Assembly: GCF_003399445.1 (NCBI RefSeq)
Contig: NZ_QUQO01000001.1
Span: forward strand, 310,001 to 374,000
Direction: 5' to 3'
From: Parvularcula marina
GTDB lineage: Bacteria > Pseudomonadota > Alphaproteobacteria > Caulobacterales > Parvularculaceae
Length of the DNA stretch: 64,000 bases
Part shown: positions 42,652 through 51,065 of the stretch, piece after piece
How the letters are laid out: the number at the start of each line of letters is the position of its first letter
How positions within the stretch are numbered: the first letter of the stretch is position 1
The notes under the pieces: generated by a model
Database searches by the model: none
Told to the model about the DNA's origin: nothing
Seen by the model: the letters and a program-made list of their open reading frames with translations, nothing else
Made by a program: the position numbers and the translations under genes

Positions 42652-42844
42652 ATACGCCCCTCCTCAAGTGAAAGGTCTGCTTAGACACATCCGTGAAGCG
42701 CGCCTAGCGTCAATGCTCAAGCAAGAAGATTTGAGACGTTTCGACCCATCTGCGGCCCCGCAAAATCAGATGAGCGATGGTCGAAATTCGTCGCCATGAC
42801 CGGACGAAGGTCAGTGCACAGCCTATGCAATTGAAAGAGGAAAT

Positions 42845-42920
42845 TGGTGAGCCCGACAGGATTCGAACCTGTGACCCGCTGATTAAAAGTCAGCTGCTCT
42901 ACCAACTGAGCTACGGGCCC
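42845..42920 (-). tRNA. tRNA-Lys (anticodon TTT)
   Basis: On the minus strand the sequence folds as a standard tRNA. The acceptor arm is GGGCCCG/CGGGCTC (one G-U pair), the D-arm GCTC/GAGC encloses AGTTGGTA, and the anticodon stem GCTGA/TCAGC holds loop CTTTTAA (anticodon TTT, Lys). The T-arm is ACAGG/CCTGT with TTCGAAT. The 3' CCA is encoded. The remaining bases of the 42652-42984 gap show no other gene. It lies 64 bases downstream of the squalene/phytoene-synthase-like gene on the same strand. Confidence 0.97.
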
Positions 42921-42984
42921 GACCAGAGCGGAGGCAGATAGAGTTCTGCGCGGGCAAGGTCAACCGAAATCGGGCAAAAACCGC

Positions 42985-43650
42985 CTATCTGCCCTTAAGT
43001 GTCGTGAGGAAAAGGGAGAATTGCTGCCGGTAGGCCGGGAGCGCTTTGCCGCCTGCCCGGCGATAATGGAGGCGGGCTGCCCCGGCGATGGGCGCGAGCG
43101 CCTCAGGAAGTGGCGTGAGGGCCTGCCACACGGCCTGCCAGTCATCCCGCTCATTCGCCACAAAAGCGCGGCCAAGCGCCGCCAGCGGGGCGTCCTGATC
43201 GTCTTTGGCCCCAGCCGTTCTTGCAATGAGTGGCAGGAGTGCGGCCATCAGGGCGGCAGGGTCTTTTGGCACAGCGCCTTCGGCTTCGGGCAGGCTGTCT
43301 TCGCCCGCCGTCACCAGTGCCTCAAGCTCGGCCCCAGAGGGCGCTCGATTGAACGCTGAGAGTGCCAGCAGGCCTTCCGCGACCGGATGCGCCCTCGCCC
43401 GGCCATCAGCGATCTCGGCCAGCACCTCACGCCAGAACGCATAGCGGATCGCGCCGAGTGTCGGCTCACTGACTTTTTCGGGGATACTGTCGATCTCGGC
43501 GGCGAAAGCGAGAAGCACGAGCCCTACGGCACGGGTCTCATCGCGCCACCAGGCAAGCGCGGTCACCTGCTCGGTGAACCGCTCACGCGCAATCGGGAGA
43601 AGGAGCGCCGCAAGGCGAGGCTCCAGACCCGGAAATCGGTCAGGGCGCAT
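42985..43650 (-). CDS. Squalene/phytoene synthase-family protein (NDUFAF6-like)
   Basis: The 221-residue protein matches the short isoprenoid-synthase-fold family. Landmarks are LAALLLPIARERF, LVLLAFAAEIDSIP, EPTLGAIRYAFWREVL and HPVAEGLLAL. The paired DxxxD magnesium motifs of true squalene or phytoene synthases are not evident. The shorter form resembles the NDUFAF6-like group linked to respiratory complex I assembly in eukaryotes; activity is therefore uncertain. I start at ATG 43650, which overlaps the end of secF by 11 bases; a longer frame would overlap it more. Placement behind yajC-secD-secF recurs in alphaproteobacteria, as far as I recall. Confidence 0.75.
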   Translation of the reverse strand: MRPDRFPGLEPRLAALLLPIARERFTEQVTALAWWRDETRAVGLVLLAFAAEIDSIPEKVSEPTLGAIRYAFWREVLAEIADGRARAHPVAEGLLALSAFNRAPSGAELEALVTAGEDSLPEAEGAVPKDPAALMAALLPLIARTAGAKDDQDAPLAALGRAFVANERDDWQAVWQALTPLPEALAPIAGAARLHYRRAGGKALPAYRQQFSLFLTTLKGR

Positions 43651-44653
43651 TGGTGGCGACGGCTTTGCCGCCTGCCCCGTCTTCGGACCAGTCACGCTTG
43701 ACCCCGGTCCGCAGAAGGATCGGCGAGGCGATGAACACGGACGAATATGTGCCGATGATGATGCCCCAGATCAGTGCGAAGGAGAATCCGCGAAGCACAT
43801 CCCCGCCGAACAAGAACAGCGCAATCAGCGCTAGCAACGTCGTCAAGGACGTCATGATCGTCCGTGCCAGTGTCTGGTTGATCGACAGGTCGATCAGCTG
43901 GTGCAGCGGCATTTTCTTGAACTTGCGCAAATTCTCACGGATCCGGTCATAGACAACGACAGTGTCGTTCATGGAGTACCCGATGATCGTCAGCAGTGCG
44001 GCAATGATCGACAGGGTGAAGTCGAGCTGCGTGATCGAAAAGACCCCGACCGTGATGATGACGTCGTGGACCAGCGCGAGGATCGCCCCAAGCGAGAACT
44101 GCCACTCGAACCGGAACCAGATATAGATCAGCATCAGGCCGATCGAAATCACCATGGCGGTGACACCGGCCTTGATGAGCTCGCCCGAAACGGCCGGGCC
44201 GACGACATCCGTTTTGCGGACCTGTTCCTGACCGATGCCAAGGGTCTCGAAGAGAATCTCTTTTACCTGATTGGCGATCTGCGTCTGACGGTTCTCAGCT
44301 TCTCTATCGACTTCACCGCCCTGCTCTTCGTCTTTGGGCAGAGGCACCGTCACGGATATACCGCCCGATGGTGACGTCTGGGTGCCGCCGATGGTCTTCA
44401 CCTTGACCTGACCAAGCCCCAATTCGGCAACGGCATCCCGAACTGCGCCCAGCGAGTCGGTACCAAACTCCTCGCCCTGTTGCGGCTCGACTTCGATTTC
44501 GACACCGCCGGTAAAGTCGATCCCGAAATTCAGGCCCAGCACATAGAATGCGCCGATGGAGGCAAGAATTGCTGCAGCAGATATGGCCGCCGCAATATTG
44601 CGGAAGCGTGCGAACTTAATTTGAGTATTGGAAGGGATAATCCTCAGTCCCAT
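43640..44653 (-). CDS. secF: Protein translocase subunit SecF
   Basis: SecF forms with SecD and YajC the accessory complex that uses the proton motive force to complete Sec-dependent export. The 337-residue protein has the first membrane helix (AAAISAAAILASIGAFYVLG), the FGIDFTGGVEIEVE motif of the periplasmic domain, and five further helices with the conserved GYSMNDTVVVYDRIREN segment. It lies 15 bases after secD. The N-terminal MGLRIIPSNTQIKFARFR is typical of alphaproteobacterial SecF. Confidence 0.96.
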   Translation of the reverse strand: MGLRIIPSNTQIKFARFRNIAAAISAAAILASIGAFYVLGLNFGIDFTGGVEIEVEPQQGEEFGTDSLGAVRDAVAELGLGQVKVKTIGGTQTSPSGGISVTVPLPKDEEQGGEVDREAENRQTQIANQVKEILFETLGIGQEQVRKTDVVGPAVSGELIKAGVTAMVISIGLMLIYIWFRFEWQFSLGAILALVHDVIITVGVFSITQLDFTLSIIAALLTIIGYSMNDTVVVYDRIRENLRKFKKMPLHQLIDLSINQTLARTIMTSLTTLLALIALFLFGGDVLRGFSFALIWGIIIGTYSSVFIASPILLRTGVKRDWSEDGAGGKAVATNAP

Positions 44654-44668
44654 GATGGTCTCCCTGCC

Positions 44669-46297
44669 TTAAATCTTCAGTTCTTTGGGACGCTTCGACA
44701 GGACGTAATTCCCTGTGAAGATCCGCGTGACAACGAACGCGGTGAAAACGGAAGTCAGCACCCCGATCCCAAGCGTGACAGCAAAGCCCCGCACGGGTCC
44801 GGCGCCGAGCTGGAACATGATCAACGCCGCGATCAGCGTCGTCAGGTTGGCGTCGAAAATTGCCGACCACGCGTGACGATACCCTGCCTCAACGGCCTGT
44901 ACCGGTTTCTTGCCCGCTTCGAGTTCTTCCCTGATCCGCTCAAAGATGAGGACGTTCGCATCGACAGCCATCCCGATTGTCAGAACGATGCCGGCAATCC
45001 CCGGCAGCGTCAGCGTCGCGCCCAGTAATGAGAGGGCGCCCGCAATCAGAAGGACGTTCGCAAGGAGCGCCAAGTCTGCATAGATCCCGAAACGGCCATA
45101 GGTCACGACAATAAAGATGATCACCGCAGTAAAACCGATGATCAGCGCAATTGTCCCTGCCCGGACGGAGTCAGCACCAAGGTCAGCACCGACAGTCCGC
45201 TGCTCGATTGTCGTCAGTGCTGCCGGCAGCGCGCCAGCCTTGATGAGAATCGCAAGCTGGGTGGCATCGTCAGGTGTGAAATTGCCGGTAATCCGGCCCG
45301 AGCCGCCCGTGATCGGGTTGATGATCCGCGGGGCGGAGATGATTTCATCATCGAGCACGATAGCGAACTGACGACCGACATTGTTGCGGGTCACGTCAGA
45401 GAAACGACGTGCACCGCGCGTATCGAAGGCAAAATTGACCTGAAAGCCGCCGCCATCGGAGTTCGGTGAGGCACTGGCATCGGTGACCATATCGCCTGTG
45501 ACGTCAGGCGTTGCAAAAAGGACAAGCTGCGTCCCCGGTGCCGAGGTCATATTCCCCATCGGTACTTTGATCCGACGAGGCGGGGTCGGCGCATTCGGAT
45601 CGGCCGCACTATCCACCATGTGAAAGCTGAGCTGGCCTTGCGCATTGATAACGTTCTGGAGGGCTTCGCTATCGGAATTGCCCGGCACCTGGACGACCAA
45701 CCGGTTCGGCCCTTGCCGTTGGATCTGAGGCTCTGTCGTCCCCATCGCGTCAATCCGGCGGCGGATGACCTCGATCGAACTTGAGACAGCATCGTCAGCG
45801 TAGAAAGTCTGCGCCTCGTCCGTCATGGCGATGGTGATATTCTGTCCGTCCTGCGTGATGCGGACATCGCGGCCTGCGCCTGCGAGCCCGCCAATCCCGC
45901 CGAGTGGCCTTGCCAGCGGTCGCAGGGAACGCATGGCCCGGTCGACATCATCGGCATTGGTGATCGGAACAGTAAGGCTGTAATTCTCCGTATCAACATT
46001 AATGGCGCCGAAGGTGATCCGCCCCTCATCCCCGCGCCGCAGCAGGCGACGGATGTCCGATTGCATCGAAGTGATCCGGTTGACCAGCACTTCGTCGGTG
46101 TCGACCTCGAGGAGGAGGTAGGAGCCCCCCTGAAGGTCGAGGCCAAGGGTTACGCGCGTATCGGCGAAGCCGGGAACCTGAGCGTATCCGCTATCTGACG
46201 TTGGATCTTTCGGGAAAAAATTCGGAACAGTGAAATAGGCGCCGAGCAGGATGAGAAAGATAACCGTCCCGACCTGCCATTTGTTGAACTGGAGCAT
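44669..46297 (-). CDS. secD: Protein translocase subunit SecD
   Basis: The 542-residue membrane protein has one N-terminal helix (VGTVIFLILLGAYFTVP), the LGLDLQGGSYLLLEV motif, a large periplasmic domain, and a C-terminal five-helix region with GMAVDANVLIFERIREEL, the conserved segment important for proton-driven export. The length is usual for alphaproteobacteria. It lies 12 bases downstream of yajC and 15 upstream of secF, forming one operon. Confidence 0.97.
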   Translation of the reverse strand: MLQFNKWQVGTVIFLILLGAYFTVPNFFPKDPTSDSGYAQVPGFADTRVTLGLDLQGGSYLLLEVDTDEVLVNRITSMQSDIRRLLRRGDEGRITFGAINVDTENYSLTVPITNADDVDRAMRSLRPLARPLGGIGGLAGAGRDVRITQDGQNITIAMTDEAQTFYADDAVSSSIEVIRRRIDAMGTTEPQIQRQGPNRLVVQVPGNSDSEALQNVINAQGQLSFHMVDSAADPNAPTPPRRIKVPMGNMTSAPGTQLVLFATPDVTGDMVTDASASPNSDGGGFQVNFAFDTRGARRFSDVTRNNVGRQFAIVLDDEIISAPRIINPITGGSGRITGNFTPDDATQLAILIKAGALPAALTTIEQRTVGADLGADSVRAGTIALIIGFTAVIIFIVVTYGRFGIYADLALLANVLLIAGALSLLGATLTLPGIAGIVLTIGMAVDANVLIFERIREELEAGKKPVQAVEAGYRHAWSAIFDANLTTLIAALIMFQLGAGPVRGFAVTLGIGVLTSVFTAFVVTRIFTGNYVLSKRPKELKI

Positions 46298-46309
46298 TGA
46301 GGGAGAGCC

Positions 46310-46648
46310 TTAAGATTTTTTCTCGGCAGGTTCCGTGCGCGAGCGGACATTGGTGATGGTCGCTTTAACGACGCTGGCCTGAACGCCGTCGGCGATCTCC
46401 ACCATCACTTCTTCGCCTTCAGAGGCTTTGACGACCTTGGCGACAATACCGCCAGCGGTGACCACTGTGTCGCCGCGCTTGATGTTCGAGATCATTTCCT
46501 GATGACGCTTGCGGGCCTGATTCTGCGGCCGGATCAGCAGGAAATAGAAGACCACAAACATGAGGCCCATCATGATGAAGAAATCGAGACCCATGCCCGG
46601 GGGTTGAGCGGCGGCGGTACCCGCGGCTGCGGCGGTGAGTGAGAACAT
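46310..46648 (-). CDS. yajC: Preprotein translocase subunit YajC
   Basis: The 112-residue protein has a single membrane helix (FFIMMGLMFVVFYFLLI) followed by the family's RPQNQARKRHQEMISNIKRG and a small soluble domain (GDTVVTAGGIVAKVV). YajC binds the SecDF complex in the inner membrane. It is the first gene of the yajC-secD-secF-synthase-like unit; the promoter must lie in the 121 bases between 46649 and the PaaK-like gene end at 46770. Confidence 0.96.
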   Translation of the reverse strand: MFSLTAAAAGTAAAQPPGMGLDFFIMMGLMFVVFYFLLIRPQNQARKRHQEMISNIKRGDTVVTAGGIVAKVVKASEGEEVMVEIADGVQASVVKATITNVRSRTEPAEKKS

Positions 46649-46769
46649 CTAGGCCTCCCTGTCCTGCTTGGTCAGCCATATGGTAACCGGCGGACGGATT
46701 GTTAAGTGTGCGAAACCGAGCGCGCGCTATAAAGGCAAGCCGGGGGAACTAGCAACAGGCAGGTTTCGC

Positions 46770-47945
46770 TCAGAGCTTCGAAATCGACGCGTAAAACTTC
46801 CCATTCGGCCCGCGTTCGATCTCTGTTTCAGGCGTAATGGTGATTTGAGGCGTGTAGCCGAATTCTACGGCGAATGCAGCCTCGACACGGGCCAGAAACT
46901 CCTGCTGAGGCATGACGCCCTCCTCGCGCACTGCGCGCAGCTCAAATCGCTCCATTTCGTGCTGGATGACCTGATATTGCGACATGCCGGGTATGTCCCG
47001 CAGCGCCACAGAAAGGTGGGTGAAGGGAATGCGCCGCCCGTCCCGGTGCATGAGCGCGCCTCTGATCTTGCCGATCAGCTTGGAAATCGCCGGCATTTTC
47101 ACAATACCGCAGGGGCAGGTCGCGGGCGCCGCCATATCCCCAATGTCGTAGCGGATCAGCGGGGAGCGCGTGTTGAAGTAATCGGTGATGACAAGGCGGC
47201 CGATCTCGCCCTCTTCAGCTGGTTCATCACGGTCATTGAGGATCTCGACCCCCAGCTTGCGAGCGAGGAGATGATGAAAGTCGGGCTCCTTAGGACAACG
47301 CGGCGCGATGATGCCGAACTCCATCGAGCTGTAGACCGACCAGATCCTCGCTTTCGGGAAAGCCTGCCGGATCACTTCTTCCTGCGCCGGCTCCAACAGC
47401 TCCGCATAAAGACCGACACAAGTGATGAAGCTGATGTCGCGCCCGGCCTCCAGTACAGCCTTTGCTAGCGCTTCAGCGGATGTTGGATAGGTCGTCAAGC
47501 CTTGTGCGCCAGCCTCTTTGTACCGCTGCTCGAGGATATGGATCTGCTCATCAAGAGGCGTGCGGATGTCATATTGCGCGGTCCGCGCGTTCGGCGCGGT
47601 CTTGTGAAGATGGATAAAGGCGGTCGCGTTCGGCACTGCCCCGACCCAGCGGAGCGAGGCCTGATTGGCTTCAAACTCCAGCTTCATCCTCTGGGGCGAC
47701 CAGGCGATGCGCACCGGCACGCCCGTTGAGCCCGAGGTGCGCGCTGTCTCCTTGTGCCCGTTCAGCAGCAAGTCATTGGAGGCAAGGATGTCGCCCCGCG
47801 AGAGCAGCGGCGCCTCAACAGGCTCTCCGGCCAACCGCTCCCTATAGAAAGGATGATTTTCACGGCGCACCGCTTCGATCAGGCGCGTATAGCGCTCTTT
47901 GGCATGCGGATCGCATCGCAGGGATTGCGGGATGAGGACGGTCAC
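46770..47945 (-). CDS. PaaK-like adenylate-forming ligase
   Basis: The protein has the signatures of the phenylacetate-CoA ligase/coenzyme F390 synthetase group. These are the phosphate loop RTSGSTGVPVRI, the A5-type VYSSMEFGIIAPRCP, RSPLIRYDIGD and a Cys pair in CPCGIV that may bind a metal. It would activate a carboxylate with ATP; the substrate is unknown. I use GTG 47945 as start (391 residues). The frame is open to an ATG at 48092, but that version would run over the 5' end of the divergent methyltransferase gene and its extra residues have no family character. The two divergent starts are then only 9 bases apart. Confidence 0.78.
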   Translation of the reverse strand: MTVLIPQSLRCDPHAKERYTRLIEAVRRENHPFYRERLAGEPVEAPLLSRGDILASNDLLLNGHKETARTSGSTGVPVRIAWSPQRMKLEFEANQASLRWVGAVPNATAFIHLHKTAPNARTAQYDIRTPLDEQIHILEQRYKEAGAQGLTTYPTSAEALAKAVLEAGRDISFITCVGLYAELLEPAQEEVIRQAFPKARIWSVYSSMEFGIIAPRCPKEPDFHHLLARKLGVEILNDRDEPAEEGEIGRLVITDYFNTRSPLIRYDIGDMAAPATCPCGIVKMPAISKLIGKIRGALMHRDGRRIPFTHLSVALRDIPGMSQYQVIQHEMERFELRAVREEGVMPQQEFLARVEAAFAVEFGYTPQITITPETEIERGPNGKFYASISKL

Positions 47946-47954
47946 AGCGCTATT

Positions 47955-48722
47955 ATGAACAATCTTGATTACCAGAGCATTTTTACGTTCCGGGGCCGGG
48001 CCTATAATGAGGCCATGGCGGCCTTTCCCGATGCACGGGAGAATGAGCGAAGCGCCCTCCTCGAGCTGCTCGAACTTTCCGCCACCGACCATTTCCTCGA
48101 TACGCCAGCGGGAGGCGGATATTTATCTGAAGGGCTTGCAGCCCGGTTTGGCGATGGTCTCTTCGTCACTTGCGTTGAGCCAGCAAAAGAATTTGGAGCC
48201 GTCATCGATCCTTCCTTCGAGGTCATCAACGCGCCGATGATCGATGTGCCGCTTGATGATGGGTCCGTGACCGCGATTGGCAGTCTTGCAGGCCTTCATC
48301 ATTTCAAGAGCCGTGCGCCGGTCTTTGCCGAATGGGCACGGCTCCTCGCCCCGCAAGGACAGCTTGGCGTTGCGGATGTCGCGGCGGGCACCCCGACCGC
48401 CGAATTCCTCAACGGTTTTGTCGACCGGCACACGCCGCAGGGCCATGACGGCGTCTTTATCGAGCCCGGTGAGTTCAGCCGCCTGATGGAAGAGAACGGA
48501 ATTGAGGTCTATACGGAAGAACTGGTCGATGTGCCGTGGATATTCCCGCGCCGTGAGGATGTCGGCGCCTTCTGCAAGAAGCTCTTCTTCCTCGAAACCG
48601 CGAGCGAGGAGCAGGTCACCAACGCCATCGATGAGACTTTAGGCATTCAGTATCAGGCGGAATTCGATCACTGGCTCATGAATTGGCAGCTCATCTACGC
48701 CTCTGGCCGCAAGACCATATGA
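47955..48722 (+). CDS. SAM-dependent methyltransferase, class I
   Basis: The 255-residue protein has a degenerate motif I (FLDTPAGGGYLSEGLA), an acidic end of the second strand (CVEPAKEF), and LPL/GSLAGLHHF-type motifs of Rossmann methyltransferases, plus VFAEWARLLAPQGQLGVADVA in the position of the post-IV motif. The target is unknown. It is divergent from the PaaK-like ligase with almost no intergenic space, suggesting they share regulation and perhaps a pathway. Its stop codon lies next to the terminator of the convergent TonB receptor gene. Confidence 0.8.
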   Translation: MNNLDYQSIFTFRGRAYNEAMAAFPDARENERSALLELLELSATDHFLDTPAGGGYLSEGLAARFGDGLFVTCVEPAKEFGAVIDPSFEVINAPMIDVPLDDGSVTAIGSLAGLHHFKSRAPVFAEWARLLAPQGQLGVADVAAGTPTAEFLNGFVDRHTPQGHDGVFIEPGEFSRLMEENGIEVYTEELVDVPWIFPRREDVGAFCKKLFFLETASEEQVTNAIDETLGIQYQAEFDHWLMNWQLIYASGRKTI

Positions 48723-48756
48723 AAAAGCGGCTCCCGTCGGCCGAGACGGAAGCCGC
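48722..48756 (-). terminator. Intrinsic terminator of the TonB receptor gene
   Basis: A 12-bp stem with one mismatch (48727-48738 with 48745-48756; GCGGCT..CCGTC / GACGG..AGCCGC) is followed on the minus strand by TTTTT (A-tract 48722-48726). It sits directly behind the stop codon of the convergent methyltransferase gene. Confidence 0.85.
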
Positions 48757-48804
48757 ACTCTGACTGGACCGGTAGACACAACACCGACCGATCCAGCTCT
48801 CCCC

Positions 48805-50949
48805 TTACCGCGTAAACTGCCAGCTCGCGGCGATCTTGAAGTTGGTGGCGGGTTCCGAGACACCTTCGAAGACGCGCTCATAATCTTCATCGAAGACGTT
48901 ATCGATGCCGGCATCGATACGGAGCCCCTCCGCAAAGGCAGGCTTCCAGCTCGCATAAAGGTCGACCACGGTATATCCGTCACGGCTTTCCGCAAGCGTC
49001 GTACCGCCCATGCCGTCACTGTCATAGTGATCAAAGTCTGAGGCGACTTGAATACGTGTACCGACCAGTGCGTTCCAGTCGCGCAGGTTAAACCCTGTAT
49101 CCACAGCGAACCGGTCCGGTGTCAGAATGCCCAGATCCGCGCCTGTGGCCTCGTCTTCGCCGTCAATCTGCGAATAGCTGACGCGGGCAAAGAAGAGATC
49201 TGAATCATACCGGCCTTCAAGCTCGATGCCTTCGAGGGTGGCCGCATCGACATTCGCCGAATTGGTCGTGCCTGCGGTACACGGAAAGAAAGGCGGTGAG
49301 AAACATGTCGCATCATAGGCGAAATTGACAGACAAGTTGATGAGGTCCTCGACATCGCTTTCGAAGGTCGAGATTTTCGCCTGCAGACGGTCACCATCGC
49401 TGGCGATGTCATGGAAATCGACCCCGATGCCGAATTCAGTCGTACTCGCCTTTTCCGGTTTCAAGTCTGCATTCGGGATGAAGTTGTTATTCACCATGGT
49501 GAAGCTGGGTGGCATGCCTGCCGGGTTGAAAAGAATCGGGTGCGGCACCGGGAAATGAACCCCGTCAAGAAACAGTTCGTTGACGGAGGGTGCACGGAAG
49601 CCTTCAGAATAGCTACCGAAGGCGCGGAACCAGCTCACCGGACCGTAGCTTGCCGCAAAGCGCGGGGAGACGGCATCGTCTTCATTCTTGTCAGGCGAAA
49701 TCGAAGAGTCAGACGAGAACTCGTCGTAACGGACACCAGGGATCACCAGCAATTCACCCGGCAGGCCGAAAGGTTCTTCGAAAGAGGCTTCAAGCTGAGC
49801 GAAGACACCGAGGAATTCCGTGCCGCCATCGGGCACACCGCCGCGTTCGCCATCCATGGTCTGGTCATCAGAGCCATTCTGTTCGTCCTCGAACCAATCA
49901 CCGCCGATGGTAAAGGTCAGCTCCTGCCCCGCCATCTCGAACCGAGACGCATTGCGCAAGCTGATCCCGTTGGTCTCGATCACCCGATTAACTGTCCGCG
50001 GAATGGTTTCATCGAACTCTTCGACTTCCGTTTCTGAGCGGTAGGCCGTGACGCTTGCATTGATGAGATCGCTCTGCGGATCAAATTCTAGGCCGAGCCG
50101 GTAGGTGTCAGTCGTGATGTCTTTCTCGACATCTCCGCCGGTCACTGTCCCTTGCCCGTTATTCGGTTCAATCGCCGAATTGGCAAAGCGCTGCCATGAC
50201 GCCTCGGCCCGAAAGGCCGGGCTGAACTGGTAACCCGCTTTAAGAAGCGCTGTATCGATATCATCATCGGAAGAGAGCTCAGCACCTGAGCCCAATTCGA
50301 TATCACCGGACTGGCGCAGCGAGAAGCTCGCGAGCCCGTCAAAGCCGCCCTGCCGTGTGAAGGCCGTGATCCCGGCGGATGTCTCTTCATTGACGCTCTG
50401 ATAGCCGCCTTTGAGCCGGACGCCGAAGGTTTCATCTGCGCCGAGCAGATCATCCGCATCCACCGTTTCGAATGCGAGCACGCCGCCAAGCGCGCCGGAG
50501 CCGTAAAGCGAAGAGGCTGGCCCCCGCACGACTTCGGCCTGTGCGATCAGGTCGGGATCGAGGAAGAACCGGCCATCATGCGCCGAGATGAAAGACTGGC
50601 GCGCGCCATCGAGGAGAACGAGGACATTCTCGCCTGACAGGCCGCGGATCGAGGGAACCTCCCCCGTCCGGCGCGGGCCGCCCGTGAACTCCATCCCAGG
50701 CACATCGCGCAGGACATCGGAGATCGCCGAAGCGCTGCGCTGCTCAATCGCCTCACGGTCGATGATCGTCACCTGACCCGGATATTCAAAGGCCGGTAGC
50801 GGGTTGGTCGTGCCATAGACGGTAATAACGTCCGACTCTGCTTCTTCTTCGGTTTCTTGCGCTGCGGCCTGCTGCACGGCGAGCGCCGCTGTCATGGCGA
50901 GAATGGCCGGCGTTCCCCAGCGTCGACGGTTATTCATTGCCCCGGTCAT
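48805..50949 (-). CDS. TonB-dependent receptor, heme/hemoglobin type
   Basis: This is an outer-membrane importer of 714 residues: a signal peptide, a TonB-box-like DVITVYGT, and a plug domain (about 45-160; VPSIRGLSGENVLVLLDG, EVVRGPASSLYGSGALGG). A 22-strand barrel ends in FKIAASWQFTR. The FRAPSVNELF motif and IPNADLKPEKAS correspond to the FRAP and NPxL boxes of heme receptors. AAAGGG lies 5 bases before ATG 50949. A Fur-like box at 50968-50982 just upstream supports iron-repressed expression. It is divergent from the DUF6607-like lipoprotein gene, which probably works with it. Confidence 0.9.
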   Translation of the reverse strand: MTGAMNNRRRWGTPAILAMTAALAVQQAAAQETEEEAESDVITVYGTTNPLPAFEYPGQVTIIDREAIEQRSASAISDVLRDVPGMEFTGGPRRTGEVPSIRGLSGENVLVLLDGARQSFISAHDGRFFLDPDLIAQAEVVRGPASSLYGSGALGGVLAFETVDADDLLGADETFGVRLKGGYQSVNEETSAGITAFTRQGGFDGLASFSLRQSGDIELGSGAELSSDDDIDTALLKAGYQFSPAFRAEASWQRFANSAIEPNNGQGTVTGGDVEKDITTDTYRLGLEFDPQSDLINASVTAYRSETEVEEFDETIPRTVNRVIETNGISLRNASRFEMAGQELTFTIGGDWFEDEQNGSDDQTMDGERGGVPDGGTEFLGVFAQLEASFEEPFGLPGELLVIPGVRYDEFSSDSSISPDKNEDDAVSPRFAASYGPVSWFRAFGSYSEGFRAPSVNELFLDGVHFPVPHPILFNPAGMPPSFTMVNNNFIPNADLKPEKASTTEFGIGVDFHDIASDGDRLQAKISTFESDVEDLINLSVNFAYDATCFSPPFFPCTAGTTNSANVDAATLEGIELEGRYDSDLFFARVSYSQIDGEDEATGADLGILTPDRFAVDTGFNLRDWNALVGTRIQVASDFDHYDSDGMGGTTLAESRDGYTVVDLYASWKPAFAEGLRIDAGIDNVFDEDYERVFEGVSEPATNFKIAASWQFTR

Positions 50950-50967
50950 GATGACCCTTTCTTTAAA

Positions 50968-50982
50968 TGCGAATTACTCGCA
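50968..50982. promoter_or_regulatory. Fur-like operator between the heme receptor and DUF6607-like genes
   Basis: The palindrome TGCGA-ATTAC-TCGCA has perfect 5-bp arms and strongly resembles the TGCGAAT-n-ATTCGCA form of Fur boxes in proteobacteria. It lies 19 bases upstream of the receptor start codon and 83 bases upstream of the divergent gene, so it could repress both under iron-replete conditions. Confidence 0.6.
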
Positions 50983-51065
50983 ATCTCATGACAGAAGAGA
51001 AAAGGTCTTGCAACTAAGAATCCATCGCATTAGCAGGTCACCGTTAAGAATTCAGGAGATCGCTG

